A DNA stretch of 64,000 nt, taken from Glaciimonas sp. CA11.2. Its GTDB lineage: Bacteria; Pseudomonadota; Gammaproteobacteria; Burkholderiales; Burkholderiaceae_D. The DNA lies in contig NZ_JAVIWL010000001.1 of assembly GCF_034314045.1 (NCBI RefSeq), positions 1,488,001 to 1,552,000 of the forward strand. The letters are read 5' to 3'. Below the pieces are notes generated by a model. The model made no database searches and had not been told where the DNA came from. It saw nothing but the letters and a program-made list of their open reading frames with translations. The translations under genes were made by a program, and so were the position numbers. Shown here in pieces: positions 36,940-47,585 of the stretch. Within the stretch, counting starts at the first letter, position 1. Each line of letters begins with the position of its first letter.

Positions 36940-38301
36940 ATGTTTACAAGTAAAAAAAATATCCTTATCGGCTGCCTGATGGCGTCGGCCTACCTTAGCA
37001 GTATCACCATGGCCAATGCCCAGGAAGAACCGACGCCAGTTTCTCGGGAAGCAGAAAAAATCATTGCTCCCGAGACATGGAACGCAAAATTTCAGTCAAC
37101 CTACATCTGGCAGCGCAAACAGTCGTTCGATGCGCCTTATAGCGGCACTAACAGCTTGTCGCCAGAACGCGAAAAAGCATATTCCCTGACAGCGACCGGT
37201 TATTTCGGCCTTCGGCTCTGGGGTGGAGCAGAACTGTATTTCAATCCGGAAATGGTCCAGGCAGTACCGCTTTCAGGTTTGCATGGTTTGGGCGGCATGA
37301 CCAATAGTGAACAACAAAAAACGAGTGGACCCAACCCAAAGTTTTATCGTGCACGACTATTTTTACGGCAAACCTTCGACTTTGGCGGCGCGCGTGATGC
37401 CGTCGAATCCGGGCCAAATCAGTTGGCTGGCATGGTCGATAAGCGACGGCTGGTCGTTACACTGGGGAACGTCAGCGTCACCGATATTTTCGATAACAAC
37501 GCCTACGCGCACGATGCCCGCACACAATTCGTTAACTGGTCCTTTTTGACTTACGGCGCATATGATTATGCTGGTGACGCCCGTGGTTATACATGGGGCG
37601 GTGCGGCAGAATATTACTATGACGATTGGGCGATACGTTACGGTCGGTTCATGGTCCCGATTATGTCCAACGGACAGCCGCTGGAAACTCGTCTGGCCAA
37701 GTATTACGGCGATCAAATTGAAATTGAACGCGGCTACGCCCTCGGCAATCAAGTCGGCAAAGTAAGATTTCTAGTCTTCCGCAACAAAGAAAACATGGGC
37801 AGTTTCAGCGATGCTATCGCCGCTGACAACGGCGGCATTCCTTCAGTCGCTGCCGTGCGCAAAGACAGTTTCAAGGTTGGCTATGGCTTCAGTCTGGAAC
37901 ATGCACTGCGCTCTGACATTGGCCTCTTCGCCCGGGCCAGCAGAAACGATGGCAAGACCGAGACGTATTCTTTCACCGAGATCGAACGCTCTGTCACCGC
38001 TGGCGTAGCAATAAAAGGCGAGCAGTGGGGACGCTCCAAAGACACGATTGGTGTTGCCGTCGCGCAAAATGGCTTAAGCAAAGCGCATCAGGACTATTTA
38101 TCGCTAGGTGGCCTTGGTGCGTTTATTGGCGATGGAAAATTGCATTACAAACCGGAAAAAATTCTGGAGGCGTATTACAACATCCACCTATACAAAGATA
38201 CTTACTTGATGTTTGACGCTCAACGTATTACCAATCCCGCCTATAACGCAGATCGCGGTCCGGTCAATGTCGGGACTATTCGGCTTCACGCAGAATTTTA
38301 A
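36940..38301 (+). CDS. Carbohydrate-selective porin (OprB family)
   Basis: 453 residues with a signal peptide ending NAQEE and no cytoplasmic domain. The OprB pattern is clear: WNAKFQSTYIWQRKQSFDAPYSG at the start, SYSLTATGYFGLRLWGGAELYFNPE near 85-110, and the FFDNNAYAHDARTQFVNWSF region (about 180-205), ending in a terminal strand closing on Phe. It should form an outer-membrane channel for sugars. No transporter or sugar enzyme gene sits beside it. Confidence 0.88.
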   Translation: MFTSKKNILIGCLMASAYLSSITMANAQEEPTPVSREAEKIIAPETWNAKFQSTYIWQRKQSFDAPYSGTNSLSPEREKAYSLTATGYFGLRLWGGAELYFNPEMVQAVPLSGLHGLGGMTNSEQQKTSGPNPKFYRARLFLRQTFDFGGARDAVESGPNQLAGMVDKRRLVVTLGNVSVTDIFDNNAYAHDARTQFVNWSFLTYGAYDYAGDARGYTWGGAAEYYYDDWAIRYGRFMVPIMSNGQPLETRLAKYYGDQIEIERGYALGNQVGKVRFLVFRNKENMGSFSDAIAADNGGIPSVAAVRKDSFKVGYGFSLEHALRSDIGLFARASRNDGKTETYSFTEIERSVTAGVAIKGEQWGRSKDTIGVAVAQNGLSKAHQDYLSLGGLGAFIGDGKLHYKPEKILEAYYNIHLYKDTYLMFDAQRITNPAYNADRGPVNVGTIRLHAEF

Positions 38302-38653
38302 GTGTTTGCCCGACCCTGATTGGGCAAGCGATTAGCCCTAGAGCGTGCTGATATATAGACCTTGTAGACGAGGTTAGCGCACACCGAATCTCGCCAATTA
38401 CGAAGGCTGCTGCTAATGACTTACCCCGTCATTGGCCCTGCCAGTATTTTAGTCATCCGGCGGGAATTGTTGGGAAACATGTTTGAGCCAAAGGCGAGTT
38501 AGTGATAGCGAGATTAACAACACCGTCAACTAAGGGCATTTACCAACGGTCAGGCAAATAATCCCACCGAACCGATTTTGGGTAACGCCTTAGCGTAGGA
38601 TGAAATATCGGCAAGATTAAACATTCCCTGCCGATACGTTGATTACAAAATGA
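38302..38653. other. Convergent spacer porin/RTX gene
   Basis: 352 bp. A short inverted repeat TTGCCC/GGGCAA follows the porin stop (38306-38327) and TATCGGCA/TGCCGATA lies at 38606-38636 past the RTX stop; both are weak terminator-like hairpins without strong T-tracts. No gene seen. Confidence 0.45.
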
Positions 38654-41600
38654 CTATCGCCGCCCGTGCAAATCAGTCGCACCGAAATGCGGCGGTGCCA
38701 ACATTGCCTGCGCCGAATTGACTGCACTACCGACGTCATGGCCATTCTTTGCATATTGCCCGACCAGATCACAACCAAGACCTGCCGCATTACTCTTCTT
38801 GAGATGCAAATCGAGCAACGCAGCCGACTCCGCCCACAAATTGACCGCAGGAGGCCTGGCGGGCAGTTGTTCAAACTGCGCAACAACGGCATCAAAATTA
38901 AACTGCGGAATCTTCTGATTGGGCGCGGTATCAGTAGAACCGGCAGCATCAACGGTCGAATTGTCAGTCACCGTCTGCAAAGATGACGCGCGACGACCAT
39001 CCACTTTCGTGAACCAATTATCAATAATTGCCTGCTGTTTCCGAGCCTTAGCCAACACCCGATCGCCCGCTTGTCCAAACAGCAAAGCAGCAGCGGCGAT
39101 TCCCTCGCTAACATGCACAGCAACCACCTGCTTGCCAATGCTATCTGTTATCACTTTGTCGTCGTTATCTGCTTCGCTCTTAACGTCATCATTGTCAGCT
39201 TGACCGTTATCATCACTAACGTCAGCATGACTATACTGATCTGCGTTCATAACGCCCATGCTATCGGCAGCTTCGGGCGGCGCAATTGGATATGCCGAAA
39301 GTAATTCTGTTCCGGTCAATGTCTTGCCATCGGCAAACTGGAATTGATTGATTTGATAACTAGCGCCATTAAAATAATTAGCCACCGTGATGCTGTCGCA
39401 GTTGCCGTAGTCTATGATTAAGTCATTCTTGACGCGTCGCAAACCGTTTAAAGCATCAGAATTGACGTCTGTGAATCGGATCACGTCCGTGCGACCACCG
39501 CCCGAGTAATCAGTACCATAATCATAATTGTTGATCGTGTCGTGGCCGTCACCGCGACTTAACATATAGGTGTCATTACCAAAGCCGCCATTGAGCATAT
39601 CGTCACCCTTTCCACCGGTCAGAATGTCATTACCAGCGCCGCCGCTTAACGTATCTTCGCCGCTACCGCTGGTCAGAATATCATTCCCATCGCCACCGCT
39701 TAACGTATCCTTGCCAGCGCCGGTGGTCAGCGTATCGTTACCACTTCCACCGTCTAATTGATTATTACCTTCCCCCCCTTCCAGCACGTCATCGCCCGAT
39801 TCGCCAATCAATGTATCGTTGCCGTCGCCTGCGAATAACCGGTCATTGCCGCTGCCACCATTCAGATAATTATTTCCAGTACCGCCGTCGATGACGTCAT
39901 CACCGCCAAAGCTATAAATCGTGTCATTACCGCCGCCTGCATAAATCGTCTCGCCACTATCAGAAAATCGCAGATTGTCATTATTGTCGGTCAGCATCAC
40001 CGGATGCGTAGCCAGTATTTGTGCGCCGGTCCACACCTGACCATCAGCAAACCGGAACTGGTTGATTTGATAGTTCACGCCATCAAAATAGTTGCTGATC
40101 GTGAGACTGTCACCGCTTCCAAATTCGATAATCAGATCTGTATTGACAGTACGCAGACCCTGAATATCGCTGGCATTCATATCAGTAAAAATCACGACAT
40201 CCGTGCGACCACCGCCCGAGTAATCAGTACCATAATCATAATTGTTGATCGTGTCGTGGCCGTCACCACGACTTAACACATACGTATCATTGCCAGCGCC
40301 ACCCTGCAGTTTGTCGTCGCCCTTGCCACCGGTCAGGATGTCATTGCCATCGCCACCAGTTAACGTATCGTTGCCAGCACCAGTGATCAGCGTGTCGTTG
40401 CCACTTCCACCGTCCAAGCGGTTATTACCTTCCCCGCCGTCCAGTACATCGTCGCCCGCTTCGCCATCCAACGTATCGTCGCCCGCGCACCCGGATAACC
40501 GGTCATTGCCGCTACCGCCATTCAGATAATTATTCCCGGTCCCGCCATCGATCACATCATCACCACCATATCCGTAAATAGTGTCATCACCGGCACCGGC
40601 ATAAATTGTCTCGCCACTATTGGAAAATCCCAGATGGTCATTCTTGTCAGTCAGCACAATCGGATAAGCACCCAGTATTTGTGCGCCGGTCCACACCTGC
40701 CCATCAGCAAACCGGAACTGGTCAATTTGATAGCTTGCGTTATTAAAATAGTTGCTGATCGTGAGACTGTCACCGTTTCCAAATTCGATGATCAGATCTG
40801 TATTGACAGTACGCAGACCGCGGATATCGCTGGCATTCATATCGGTAAAAATTACGACATCCGTGCGACCGCCGCCCGAGTAATCAGTACCATAATCATA
40901 ATTGTTGATCGTGTCGTGGCCGTCACCACGACTTAACACATACGTATCATTGCCAGCGCCACCCTGCAGTTTGTCGTCGCCCTTACCACCGGTCAGGATG
41001 TCATTGCCATCGCCACCAGTTAACGTATCGTTGCCAGCACCAGTGATCAGCGTGTCGTTGCCACTTCCACCGTCCAAGCGGTTATTACCTTCCCCGCCGT
41101 CCAGTACATCGTCGCCCGCTTCGCCATCCAACGTATCGTCGCCCGCGCACCCGGATAACCGGTCATTGCCGCTACCGCCATTCAGATAATTATTCCCGGT
41201 CCCGCCATCGATCACATCATCACCACCATATCCGTAAATAGTGTCATCACCGGCACCGGCATAAATTGTCTCGCCACTATTGGAAAATCCCAGATGGTCA
41301 TTCTTGTCAGTCAGCACAATCGGATAAGCACCCAGTATTTGTGCGCCGGTCCACACCTGCCCATCAGCAAACCGGAACTGGTCAATTTGATAGCTTGCGT
41401 TATTAAAATAGTTGCTGATCGTGAGACTGTCACCGCTTCCAAATTCGATAATCAGATCTGTATTGACAGTACGCAGACCCTGAATATCGCTGGCATTCAT
41501 ATCAGTAAAAATCACGACATCCGTGCGACCGCCGCCCGAGTAATCAGTACCATAATCATAATTGTTGATCGTGTCGTGGCCGTCACCACGACTTAACACA

Positions 41601-43687
41601 TACGTATCATTGCCAGCGCCACCCTGCAGTTTGTCGTCGCCCTTGCCACCGGTCAGAATGTCATTACCAGCGCCGCCGCTTAACGTATCTTCGCCAGCGC
41701 CACCTAGTAAAGTGTCATTACCTTCCCCACCGTTGAGACGATCGTCACCAGCATTACCACTTAGCGTGTCATCGCCCTCACCCCCATCTAACGAATCATC
41801 GCCCCTCCCTCCCAGCATGACATCGTTACCTGCGTAGCCATTCAAAGTATCATTTCCATTCCCACCGACAATCAAATCCTTTTTCTTCGTACCATTCTTG
41901 TTCATAACGCTGCTCAGTTCAGCAAATAACTTTTGTATTTCAGGCGATGCATCCAGTGTAGAGAGACCCAAGGCGATCAACTCAGCTCCAATCCAGCTAA
42001 AATCCTGCATCGCACTTCCCGCTGCACGATTAAAGTCGATCAAATCGTACAACCCTTTTATGCCATCCGCCGCAATCGCTGCCTTGAAGTGTTTTTCCAG
42101 CGCACCATAATCCAGATGCATCCCATCGGTATCTATCTTTAATTCAATCTGATCAATCAACGACTTAAACCGTGTCTGCAACAATAACGAACCGTAGATC
42201 GATTCCTGCAATGCGTCATAAGCTTGATTGAGGCTGTTTACCTGTTCGGCATATAAACTAATCGTGATAGTCCCAGGCTGACCATTTTTGCCTTCGACCA
42301 TCTTGAAGCCGTTGTAACCCATGCCGGTCAGGTTATGCATCGCAAAATAATATTGCCCGTTAAACGCTTCCAGAATATGCAGTTTCTTTTCCCACGCAGC
42401 AACGATGGCCCGACCGGCGGCGTCGTCAGTAATAACCTGACCGCCCAGCGATCGCCAGATCACCGTATAAGCACTGCCAGCGCGTTCTTGCAGGGTTTTA
42501 GTCATGCCGGATGTGTCGGCCCAATCGGACAGCAGTTGATCCAGCAAACCGCGTTGCTCTTCACGTGTGGTGGCCGCGCTGTAGTGTGCCAAAACGTCTT
42601 GCAGTGATGTCGACAAGCTGGCGGCTTCGCGCAGGTCGCGCACTTTGCCTGCGCCTTGCATATCGGGCAGATCTTTGACGTTATCGGCAATCACGACTTC
42701 ATCAGTAAATTCCCGATGGAAGGCGTCTTCCTCAAAATTCACGTCACCCATATTGCCGCTGCTGCCATCCGTTTTTGTATACGTGCCGTGGTCGGCTAAC
42801 TGGTTGCCATTGGCGAGTGTCTGGTTGTGTGATTTTTTGTTGACGTTGAGGCTGGCGATGCCGAGTTGGTCGAGTGTGAATAATTCATTGGCTTGAGAAA
42901 TACCATCCTGATTAAGATCACGCCAGACTTTGAGCTGATTCCAGTTGGCGTCGTTTTTATCGATCTTGCCATCGTGGTTGGAATCCAGATCAGCCAGCGC
43001 ACCGAAACCATCGCTGGCGGTGTGGCCGTTGTCGAGGTGGGTGGAGTTGCCGAAGAGTTCCGTACCGTTGTCGATCACGCCGTTACCGTTGCGGTCCATG
43101 ACGAGTAAGCCATCGTCAGCGCCGACCCAACCTGTCGCGGTTTTAATGCCGTCGTTGTTGTTGTCGAAGTAGATGTTGTTTTTGCTGCCCACGGTTTCGA
43201 TGCCGTCTCCGTCGAGGTCGAGGACTAAGGGATCGTAGCGGTAGGTGCGGGAGCGGGTGAAACGGTCATTAATTTCTTGGCCTAGTTTATTGAATTTGTC
43301 GAATGCCTCTTCGTAATATTTTGATCCCCAATAACCTCCAGCCACACCTGCTGCGACTCCTAAGGGTATTGCAATCACTCCTAAACCCACCACAGTTGCA
43401 AGCGCCCCTAGTCCAATAGCTGCTGCCTCGCCAATTGCAACACCAGCGCCCAAAGAACCGACAAGTTTTACTTGGCTTGTTAAATCGCCACCAATAGAAT
43501 TTCTTAATGTGTCCAAAACGGTATCAGAAACAGTTTTGGCATCGTCGCCTGTTTGGACAATTTGTCCTAAATGCTCAACTACAGGAAGGGAGTCCTTTCC
43601 CATTCCCTTGGCAATGGCTTTGATCGCCGCAGGCGAACCGTCAATAATCAGAATACCGGATTTAGTAACAATGTACGCAATACTCAT
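38654..43687 (-). CDS. FrpC-like self-processing RTX protein
   Basis: 1677 residues. (1) Variable N-terminus 1-152 with a Gly/Ala-rich hydrophobic stretch at 75-120. (2) From Asp152-Pro153 a FrpC-type module: [10 protein letters not shown] (156-165), [43 protein letters not shown], all calcium-ligand loops; then a helical region to about 600. In Neisseria FrpC this module is known to cut its own Asp-Pro bond when calcium is bound and can link the new Asp end to a lysine of another protein. (3) RTX nonapeptides (GGxGNDxLx) from about 602 to 1460, interrupted by four about-110-residue haemolysin-related modules. (4) Acidic then mixed tail 1460-1677. Such proteins normally leave by type I secretion; no T1SS genes lie nearby. 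Start supported by GAGGTG. Cleavage is inferred from the family. Confidence 0.88.
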   Translation of the reverse strand: MSIAYIVTKSGILIIDGSPAAIKAIAKGMGKDSLPVVEHLGQIVQTGDDAKTVSDTVLDTLRNSIGGDLTSQVKLVGSLGAGVAIGEAAAIGLGALATVVGLGVIAIPLGVAAGVAGGYWGSKYYEEAFDKFNKLGQEINDRFTRSRTYRYDPLVLDLDGDGIETVGSKNNIYFDNNNDGIKTATGWVGADDGLLVMDRNGNGVIDNGTELFGNSTHLDNGHTASDGFGALADLDSNHDGKIDKNDANWNQLKVWRDLNQDGISQANELFTLDQLGIASLNVNKKSHNQTLANGNQLADHGTYTKTDGSSGNMGDVNFEEDAFHREFTDEVVIADNVKDLPDMQGAGKVRDLREAASLSTSLQDVLAHYSAATTREEQRGLLDQLLSDWADTSGMTKTLQERAGSAYTVIWRSLGGQVITDDAAGRAIVAAWEKKLHILEAFNGQYYFAMHNLTGMGYNGFKMVEGKNGQPGTITISLYAEQVNSLNQAYDALQESIYGSLLLQTRFKSLIDQIELKIDTDGMHLDYGALEKHFKAAIAADGIKGLYDLIDFNRAAGSAMQDFSWIGAELIALGLSTLDASPEIQKLFAELSSVMNKNGTKKKDLIVGGNGNDTLNGYAGNDVMLGGRGDDSLDGGEGDDTLSGNAGDDRLNGGEGNDTLLGGAGEDTLSGGAGNDILTGGKGDDKLQGGAGNDTYVLSRGDGHDTINNYDYGTDYSGGGRTDVVIFTDMNASDIQGLRTVNTDLIIEFGSGDSLTISNYFNNASYQIDQFRFADGQVWTGAQILGAYPIVLTDKNDHLGFSNSGETIYAGAGDDTIYGYGGDDVIDGGTGNNYLNGGSGNDRLSGCAGDDTLDGEAGDDVLDGGEGNNRLDGGSGNDTLITGAGNDTLTGGDGNDILTGGKGDDKLQGGAGNDTYVLSRGDGHDTINNYDYGTDYSGGGRTDVVIFTDMNASDIRGLRTVNTDLIIEFGNGDSLTISNYFNNASYQIDQFRFADGQVWTGAQILGAYPIVLTDKNDHLGFSNSGETIYAGAGDDTIYGYGGDDVIDGGTGNNYLNGGSGNDRLSGCAGDDTLDGEAGDDVLDGGEGNNRLDGGSGNDTLITGAGNDTLTGGDGNDILTGGKGDDKLQGGAGNDTYVLSRGDGHDTINNYDYGTDYSGGGRTDVVIFTDMNASDIQGLRTVNTDLIIEFGSGDSLTISNYFDGVNYQINQFRFADGQVWTGAQILATHPVMLTDNNDNLRFSDSGETIYAGGGNDTIYSFGGDDVIDGGTGNNYLNGGSGNDRLFAGDGNDTLIGESGDDVLEGGEGNNQLDGGSGNDTLTTGAGKDTLSGGDGNDILTSGSGEDTLSGGAGNDILTGGKGDDMLNGGFGNDTYMLSRGDGHDTINNYDYGTDYSGGGRTDVIRFTDVNSDALNGLRRVKNDLIIDYGNCDSITVANYFNGASYQINQFQFADGKTLTGTELLSAYPIAPPEAADSMGVMNADQYSHADVSDDNGQADNDDVKSEADNDDKVITDSIGKQVVAVHVSEGIAAAALLFGQAGDRVLAKARKQQAIIDNWFTKVDGRRASSLQTVTDNSTVDAAGSTDTAPNQKIPQFNFDAVVAQFEQLPARPPAVNLWAESAALLDLHLKKSNAAGLGCDLVGQYAKNGHDVGSAVNSAQAMLAPPHFGATDLHGRR
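40201..41520 (-). repeat. Two near-identical 660-bp tandem repeats inside RTX gene
   Basis: 40201-40860 and 40861-41520 differ at only about ten positions by eye. Each codes a 220-residue unit (haemolysin-related module plus RTX block). A third, more divergent unit precedes them towards 39540. Points to recent unequal crossing-over. Confidence 0.85.
42130..43240 (-). repeat. Module duplicated between the two FrpC-like genes
   Basis: About 1.1 kb here is nearly identical to 44392-45502 in the neighbouring gene. It begins at the Asp-Pro codons and ends within the helical region; flanks on both sides are unrelated. Confidence 0.85.
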
Positions 43688-43704
43688 TTCACACCTCAGC
43701 TAAT

Positions 43705-44175
43705 TTATTTTGATTGATAATCGATTTTTTTTATGTATCCGATACATATCGCGACTGTAGAAACCCAGAAAGCAGATAAGAAAAGAACTTCACAAAAAAG
43801 GTAAAAAATATTACTTTCAGTCAATAACTGTAATCTGCTTGGATTAAGACTTTGCTTTCCGGGTATATTCATAACAAGTAATAGAAAAATAAATATCCAA
43901 GTCCATATGGCATTACTAAAATATCCTTTTTCGTGAATTTTTTTTCTTAACTCATTAAATCTTGACAAGCTTATGTAATTTTTTTTATAAATGAAAAAAA
44001 TCGGGAAAATAGCCCCTAAAAATACAAGTAATACTGAATAAAGTATTTCTATAGGAAACCATGATTCTGGACCTCGAATAAAAAATGCAATATAAAAAAC
44101 GTTGCAAAATGCCAGAAAAATGCATAGTCCTCCTATTAATAAAAGTGCTCTGGACATGATATTTTTTATGTCCAT
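43705..44175 (-). CDS. Four-helix membrane protein (candidate immunity protein)
   Basis: 156 residues from the ATG at 44175, which has a perfect AGGAGG 7 nt upstream; the in-frame ATG at 44193 lies before that site and is unlikely. Four hydrophobic helices (about residues 9-32, 42-63, 86-104, 125-148 of the longer reading), no catalytic motif. Much more AT-rich than its neighbours. It lies between two FrpC-like genes in one minus-strand run (17 bp before the RTX gene), where a bacteriocin- or toxin-type immunity protein would be expected. Function otherwise unknown. Confidence 0.65.
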   Translation of the reverse strand: MDIKNIMSRALLLIGGLCIFLAFCNVFYIAFFIRGPESWFPIEILYSVLLVFLGAIFPIFFIYKKNYISLSRFNELRKKIHEKGYFSNAIWTWIFIFLLLVMNIPGKQSLNPSRLQLLTESNIFYLFCEVLFLSAFWVSTVAICIGYIKKIDYQSK

Positions 44176-44221
44176 AAAATCGCCTCCTGACATTCCATAT
44201 TTACTTCATTACTAGGCCTAA

Positions 44222-46105
44222 TCACGCTGCAACCTTGTTTATTTCGGCTCTTTGGTTTTGTCCACCTCGCGGTTCAATTAACAGGCGCTCATTAAACAAT
44301 TTGCTTAACACCAGAACTCGTTGCGCGCTTCGTTCGTATTGATGCAGCGTGTTTCGAATAGCGTCAAAACTATCCAGATGCATTCCATCCACATCTATCT
44401 TTAATTCAATCTGATCAATCAACGACTTAAACCGTGTCTGCAACAATAACGAACCGTAGATCGATTCCTGCAATGCGTCATAAGCTTGATTGAGGCTGTT
44501 TACCTGTTCGGCATATAAACTAATCGTGATAGTCCCCGGCTGACCATTTTTGCCTTCGACCATCTTGAAGCCGGTGTAACCCATGCCGGTCAGGTTATGC
44601 ATCGCAAAATAATATTGCCCGTTAAACGCTTCCAGAATATGCAGCTTCTTTTCCCACGCGGCAACGATGGCGCGACCGGCGGCGTCGTCGGTGATGACCT
44701 GACCGCCCAGCGATTGCCAGATCACCGTATAAGCACTGCCAGCGCGTTCTTGCAGGGTTTTGGTCATGCCGGATGTGTCGGCCCAATCGGACAGCAGTTG
44801 ATCCAGCAAGCCGCGCTGTTCTTCTCGTGTGGTGGCGGCGCTGTAGTGTGCTAATACACTTTGTAGTGACGCGGACAAGCTGGCGGCTTCGCGCAGGTCG
44901 CGCACTTTGCCTGCGCCTTGCATATCGGGCAGGTCTTTGACGTTATCGGCAATCACGACTTCATCAGTAAACTCCCGATGGAAGGCGTCTTCTTCAAAAT
45001 TCACGTCACCCATGTTGCCGGTGCTGCCATCGGTTTTTGTGTACGTACCTTGGTCGGCTAACTGGTTACCATTGGCGAGTGTTTGGTTATGTGATTTTTT
45101 GTTGACGTTGAGGCTGGCGATGCCGAGTTGATCCAGCGTGAATAATTCATTGGCTTGAGATATGCCATCCTGATTGAGATCACGCCAGACTTTGAGCTGG
45201 TTCCAGTTGGCGTCGTTTTTATCGATCTTGCCATCGTGGTTGGAATCCAGATCAGCCAGCGCACCGAAACCATCGCTGGCGGTGTGGCCGTTATCAAGTT
45301 GGGTGGAATTGCCGAAGAGTTCCGTTCCGTTATCGATCACGCCGTTGCCGTTGCGGTCCATGACGAGCAAGCCATCGTCAGCACCGACCCAACCGGTCGC
45401 GGTTTTAATACCGTCGTTGTTGTTGTCGAAGTAGATGTTGTTTTTGCTGCTGACGGTTTCGATGCCGTCTCCGTCTAGGTCGAGGACCAAGGGATCGCAG
45501 CGGTAGGTTCGTGAACGGTTGAAGAAATCCTTGATGGCGTCGCCACCCAACATGCGCCACGCGCCAGCCGCGTTTGCGGCGGCGGCTTTGCCGAACGCTT
45601 CGCCGTATTCTCGTGCATCTCCGTCAGGTAGCTGGACGTAATCGTTGCCTAATCCACCGAAGACGGTTGGGACGATATCGCCCATGGTGCCGGCCCATGC
45701 CCATTCGGGTAGCTTGAAACCTTTGACTGCGGCCTCTACATCGTCTCCAATTATATCTGCGACATCGGGAATGCCTTTTCCCTCGAGAACTCGCTTGATG
45801 ACAGATTCTGCAAGTTCGTTAGATACCCTTTGGAAATCAGCCTCAGTTATTGGCTTACCCAATTGCTCCCCAATCGACTCCGTCGCCCCGCGGACAAACT
45901 CGCTGGACCTGGAACCATCATTGGCGTTAATACTAGCGGCACGATCCAGCCAGGTTTCCAGACGATTGCGCTCATCGGTGTAATTATTCTTTTGCATCTC
46001 TCCGACGAGATCGCGCAGATAGCGATACGCGTCCGCATACTGATGATTAGCTCCCATTTCTTGCAAGGCCAGAACTTCATGAATCGATAATTCAATAGCA
46101 GACAT
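44222..46105 (-). CDS. FrpC-like module protein without RTX repeats
   Basis: 627 residues. N-terminus 1-203 (starts MSAIELSIHEVLALQEMG) is unrelated to that of the RTX protein. From Asp204-Pro205 the FrpC-type calcium module ([10 protein letters not shown], then four calcium-loop motifs) and the helical region are almost identical to residues 153-520 of the RTX protein. After about residue 571 a different short C-terminus replaces the RTX domain. The residue before the Asp-Pro bond is Cys here and Tyr in the RTX protein. Without RTX repeats it cannot use the usual type I route, so export may be by another system. ATG lies 3 bp after the stop of the upstream gene, with GGAG at correct spacing: a coupled pair. 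Confidence 0.85.
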   Translation of the reverse strand: MSAIELSIHEVLALQEMGANHQYADAYRYLRDLVGEMQKNNYTDERNRLETWLDRAASINANDGSRSSEFVRGATESIGEQLGKPITEADFQRVSNELAESVIKRVLEGKGIPDVADIIGDDVEAAVKGFKLPEWAWAGTMGDIVPTVFGGLGNDYVQLPDGDAREYGEAFGKAAAANAAGAWRMLGGDAIKDFFNRSRTYRCDPLVLDLDGDGIETVSSKNNIYFDNNNDGIKTATGWVGADDGLLVMDRNGNGVIDNGTELFGNSTQLDNGHTASDGFGALADLDSNHDGKIDKNDANWNQLKVWRDLNQDGISQANELFTLDQLGIASLNVNKKSHNQTLANGNQLADQGTYTKTDGSTGNMGDVNFEEDAFHREFTDEVVIADNVKDLPDMQGAGKVRDLREAASLSASLQSVLAHYSAATTREEQRGLLDQLLSDWADTSGMTKTLQERAGSAYTVIWQSLGGQVITDDAAGRAIVAAWEKKLHILEAFNGQYYFAMHNLTGMGYTGFKMVEGKNGQPGTITISLYAEQVNSLNQAYDALQESIYGSLLLQTRFKSLIDQIELKIDVDGMHLDSFDAIRNTLHQYERSAQRVLVLSKLFNERLLIEPRGGQNQRAEINKVAA

Positions 46106-46108
46106 AAT

Positions 46109-46798
46109 TTACTCCGTGGGTGGTGATTGGAAGGTTGTATTTTGGTTAAGCAGTGCAGTAACCACTTCATCGATTTTGAAGAAATCTTTGCCTATCGGCT
46201 TGGCAATTGTGTATTGCACATCGAACTGGTAATCCATAGTGCGAAGCACCTTATAAAGGAACATAAAATTAACTGGGTCCTTGACCCAGACGCGCTGCCC
46301 GTCCGCTGCTTGAAAAACATAATACGTACTTAACGAATCGGGTTTATCGGGATCACCTTCCTGATACATCCGGTAAATACCGAATTGTCCAATGCGGTAT
46401 TCCAATCCAGGACGATTGGAATTAAATTGATCTATCGCATTTTTCTCCAGATTTTTTGCAGCGTTTGCACGAGAACGATCAGGTGCTATTGTGGGACTCA
46501 AATATATTTCGACCTCGTCGTTTTCAGGCGCTTTTCCCGGTCTTATTGGTTCCATACTCGGATAATGAAAAGCAAAAATAATTTTACCTTCGCGTGCAGT
46601 GCTTGGTATGTATTTGACCGGTAAAGTAAACGTCGCTTTCCCATCCTTAGAATGCAGTTGTTTCACCGAATCGTCCTTCGTGTTAGAAACGATCAAATAG
46701 AACACCACCACCGACAAAAAAATACAGAATATAAAAATTGCTATCGTCATCAAAACGATCCAAAAAATACGGAGCCATGACCGCTTACGTTTGATCAT
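46109..46798 (-). CDS. Single-TM protein coupled to FrpC-like gene
   Basis: 229 residues: basic N-terminus, one long TM segment (about residues 10-37), then an extracytoplasmic domain of about 190 residues with motifs SKDGKATFTLP, FHYPSMEPIRPG, DEVEIYLSP and VQYTIAK. I do not recognise the family. The gene overlaps functionally with the next one by tight coupling (3 bp gap). A broken paralogue lies directly upstream with the remains of another FrpC-like gene behind it, so this protein and the FrpC-like module were duplicated as a pair. A partner, receptor or immunity role is inferred; neisserial FrpC has a lipoprotein partner, FrpD, but no relation is shown here. Confidence 0.65.
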   Translation of the reverse strand: MIKRKRSWLRIFWIVLMTIAIFIFCIFLSVVVFYLIVSNTKDDSVKQLHSKDGKATFTLPVKYIPSTAREGKIIFAFHYPSMEPIRPGKAPENDEVEIYLSPTIAPDRSRANAAKNLEKNAIDQFNSNRPGLEYRIGQFGIYRMYQEGDPDKPDSLSTYYVFQAADGQRVWVKDPVNFMFLYKVLRTMDYQFDVQYTIAKPIGKDFFKIDEVVTALLNQNTTFQSPPTE

Positions 46799-46827
46799 GC
46801 AGCGACCTTTTTTCTCATTTTGTCTCC

Positions 46828-46923
46828 TTAGTTTTGTCCACTTCGCACCTCAATAAATAGGTGGTCGCTAACCACCCGCCTTAAACTCAACACTTCACCA
46901 AGACACAATTCAATTGCAGTCAT
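46828..46923 (-). pseudogene. Collapsed remnant of a third FrpC-like gene
   Basis: A 32-codon frame whose product begins M-T-A-I-E-L-x-x-x-E-V-L, matching the start of the 627-residue protein (MSAIELSIHEVL), and ends RLxIEx-R-S-G-Q-N-like (HLFIEVRSGQN), matching its C-terminus (RLLIEPRGGQN). Everything between has been deleted. It sits 15 bp after the broken paralogue of the single-TM gene, exactly where the module gene should be. Confidence 0.65.
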
Positions 46924-46938
46924 GCTTGATTACTCTAA

Positions 46939-47585
46939 TCAAGGGTGAATGGTTATATTTTTGTGAATCAGTTCGGCGACGATTTTGTCGATTTCGAAGA
47001 AGTCTTTGCCTAGCGATTTGGCAATCGTGTATTGCACATCGAAGTACGAATCGACAGTTCTATGAACTTTAAAAACGCACATCCAGCGCGCGGGGTCGTT
47101 CACCCATACTTGTTGCTTATCGGCTGCCTGAAAGATGTAATAGATGCTTACCAAATCCGGCTTGTCTGGTTTGCCTAGTTGATACTTCCGGTATATACCT
47201 TCCCGGCCGGTGCGATATTTGGTTTCGCTCCGCATCGGATCAAAGTAATCTATGGCGTTTTCTTCCAGATTTTTTGCATAGCTGGTATTAAGGCGATCAG
47301 TTGCGAATGCAGGGCTCAAATATATTTTTATCTCATCTTTTTCAGGTGCGTTTCCCTGCGCTATCGGCGTCATATCCGGATAATGAAAAGCAAAGGTAAT
47401 GCGGTCTTTGTTGGGATTGTCACGCTGGTGTTCGGCAGGCAAAGTAAAAGTCGCTTTGCGGTCTTTGGAGTGTATTTGTTTCAATGTGTCGTCTCGCTAA
47501 AGAAACTAACTAGAACCGATTTCATCATCAGAAAAAATATTAAGTAAAATGGTATGCGTATCGTCATGCAAAATGCGTTCCTCAT
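46939..47585 (-). pseudogene. Frameshifted paralogue of the single-TM protein
   Basis: The soluble domain is open from 47484 (TTG codon) to 46939: 181 residues with SKDRKATFTLP, FHYPDMTPI, DEIKIYLSP and VQYTIAK, clearly paralogous to the 229-residue protein. The membrane segment is in another frame: ATG 47585, a hydrophobic stretch, then stop at 47481-47483; in the frame of the domain a TAG lies just upstream of the Asp-Asp-Thr-Leu-Lys-Gln codons. So the TM anchor has been separated from the domain by a frameshift. It may still make a cytosolic fragment. Confidence 0.72.

Noticed and set aside
39480..41820. Regular short repeats as a possible CRISPR array
   Set aside because: They code in-frame RTX nonapeptides and lack unique spacers of constant length.
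38918..45983. Many Ser/Pro/Leu-rich plus-strand frames opposite the FrpC-like genes
   Set aside because: Antisense shadows of repeated GGxGNDxL codons; identical shadows recur every 660 bp with the repeat unit.
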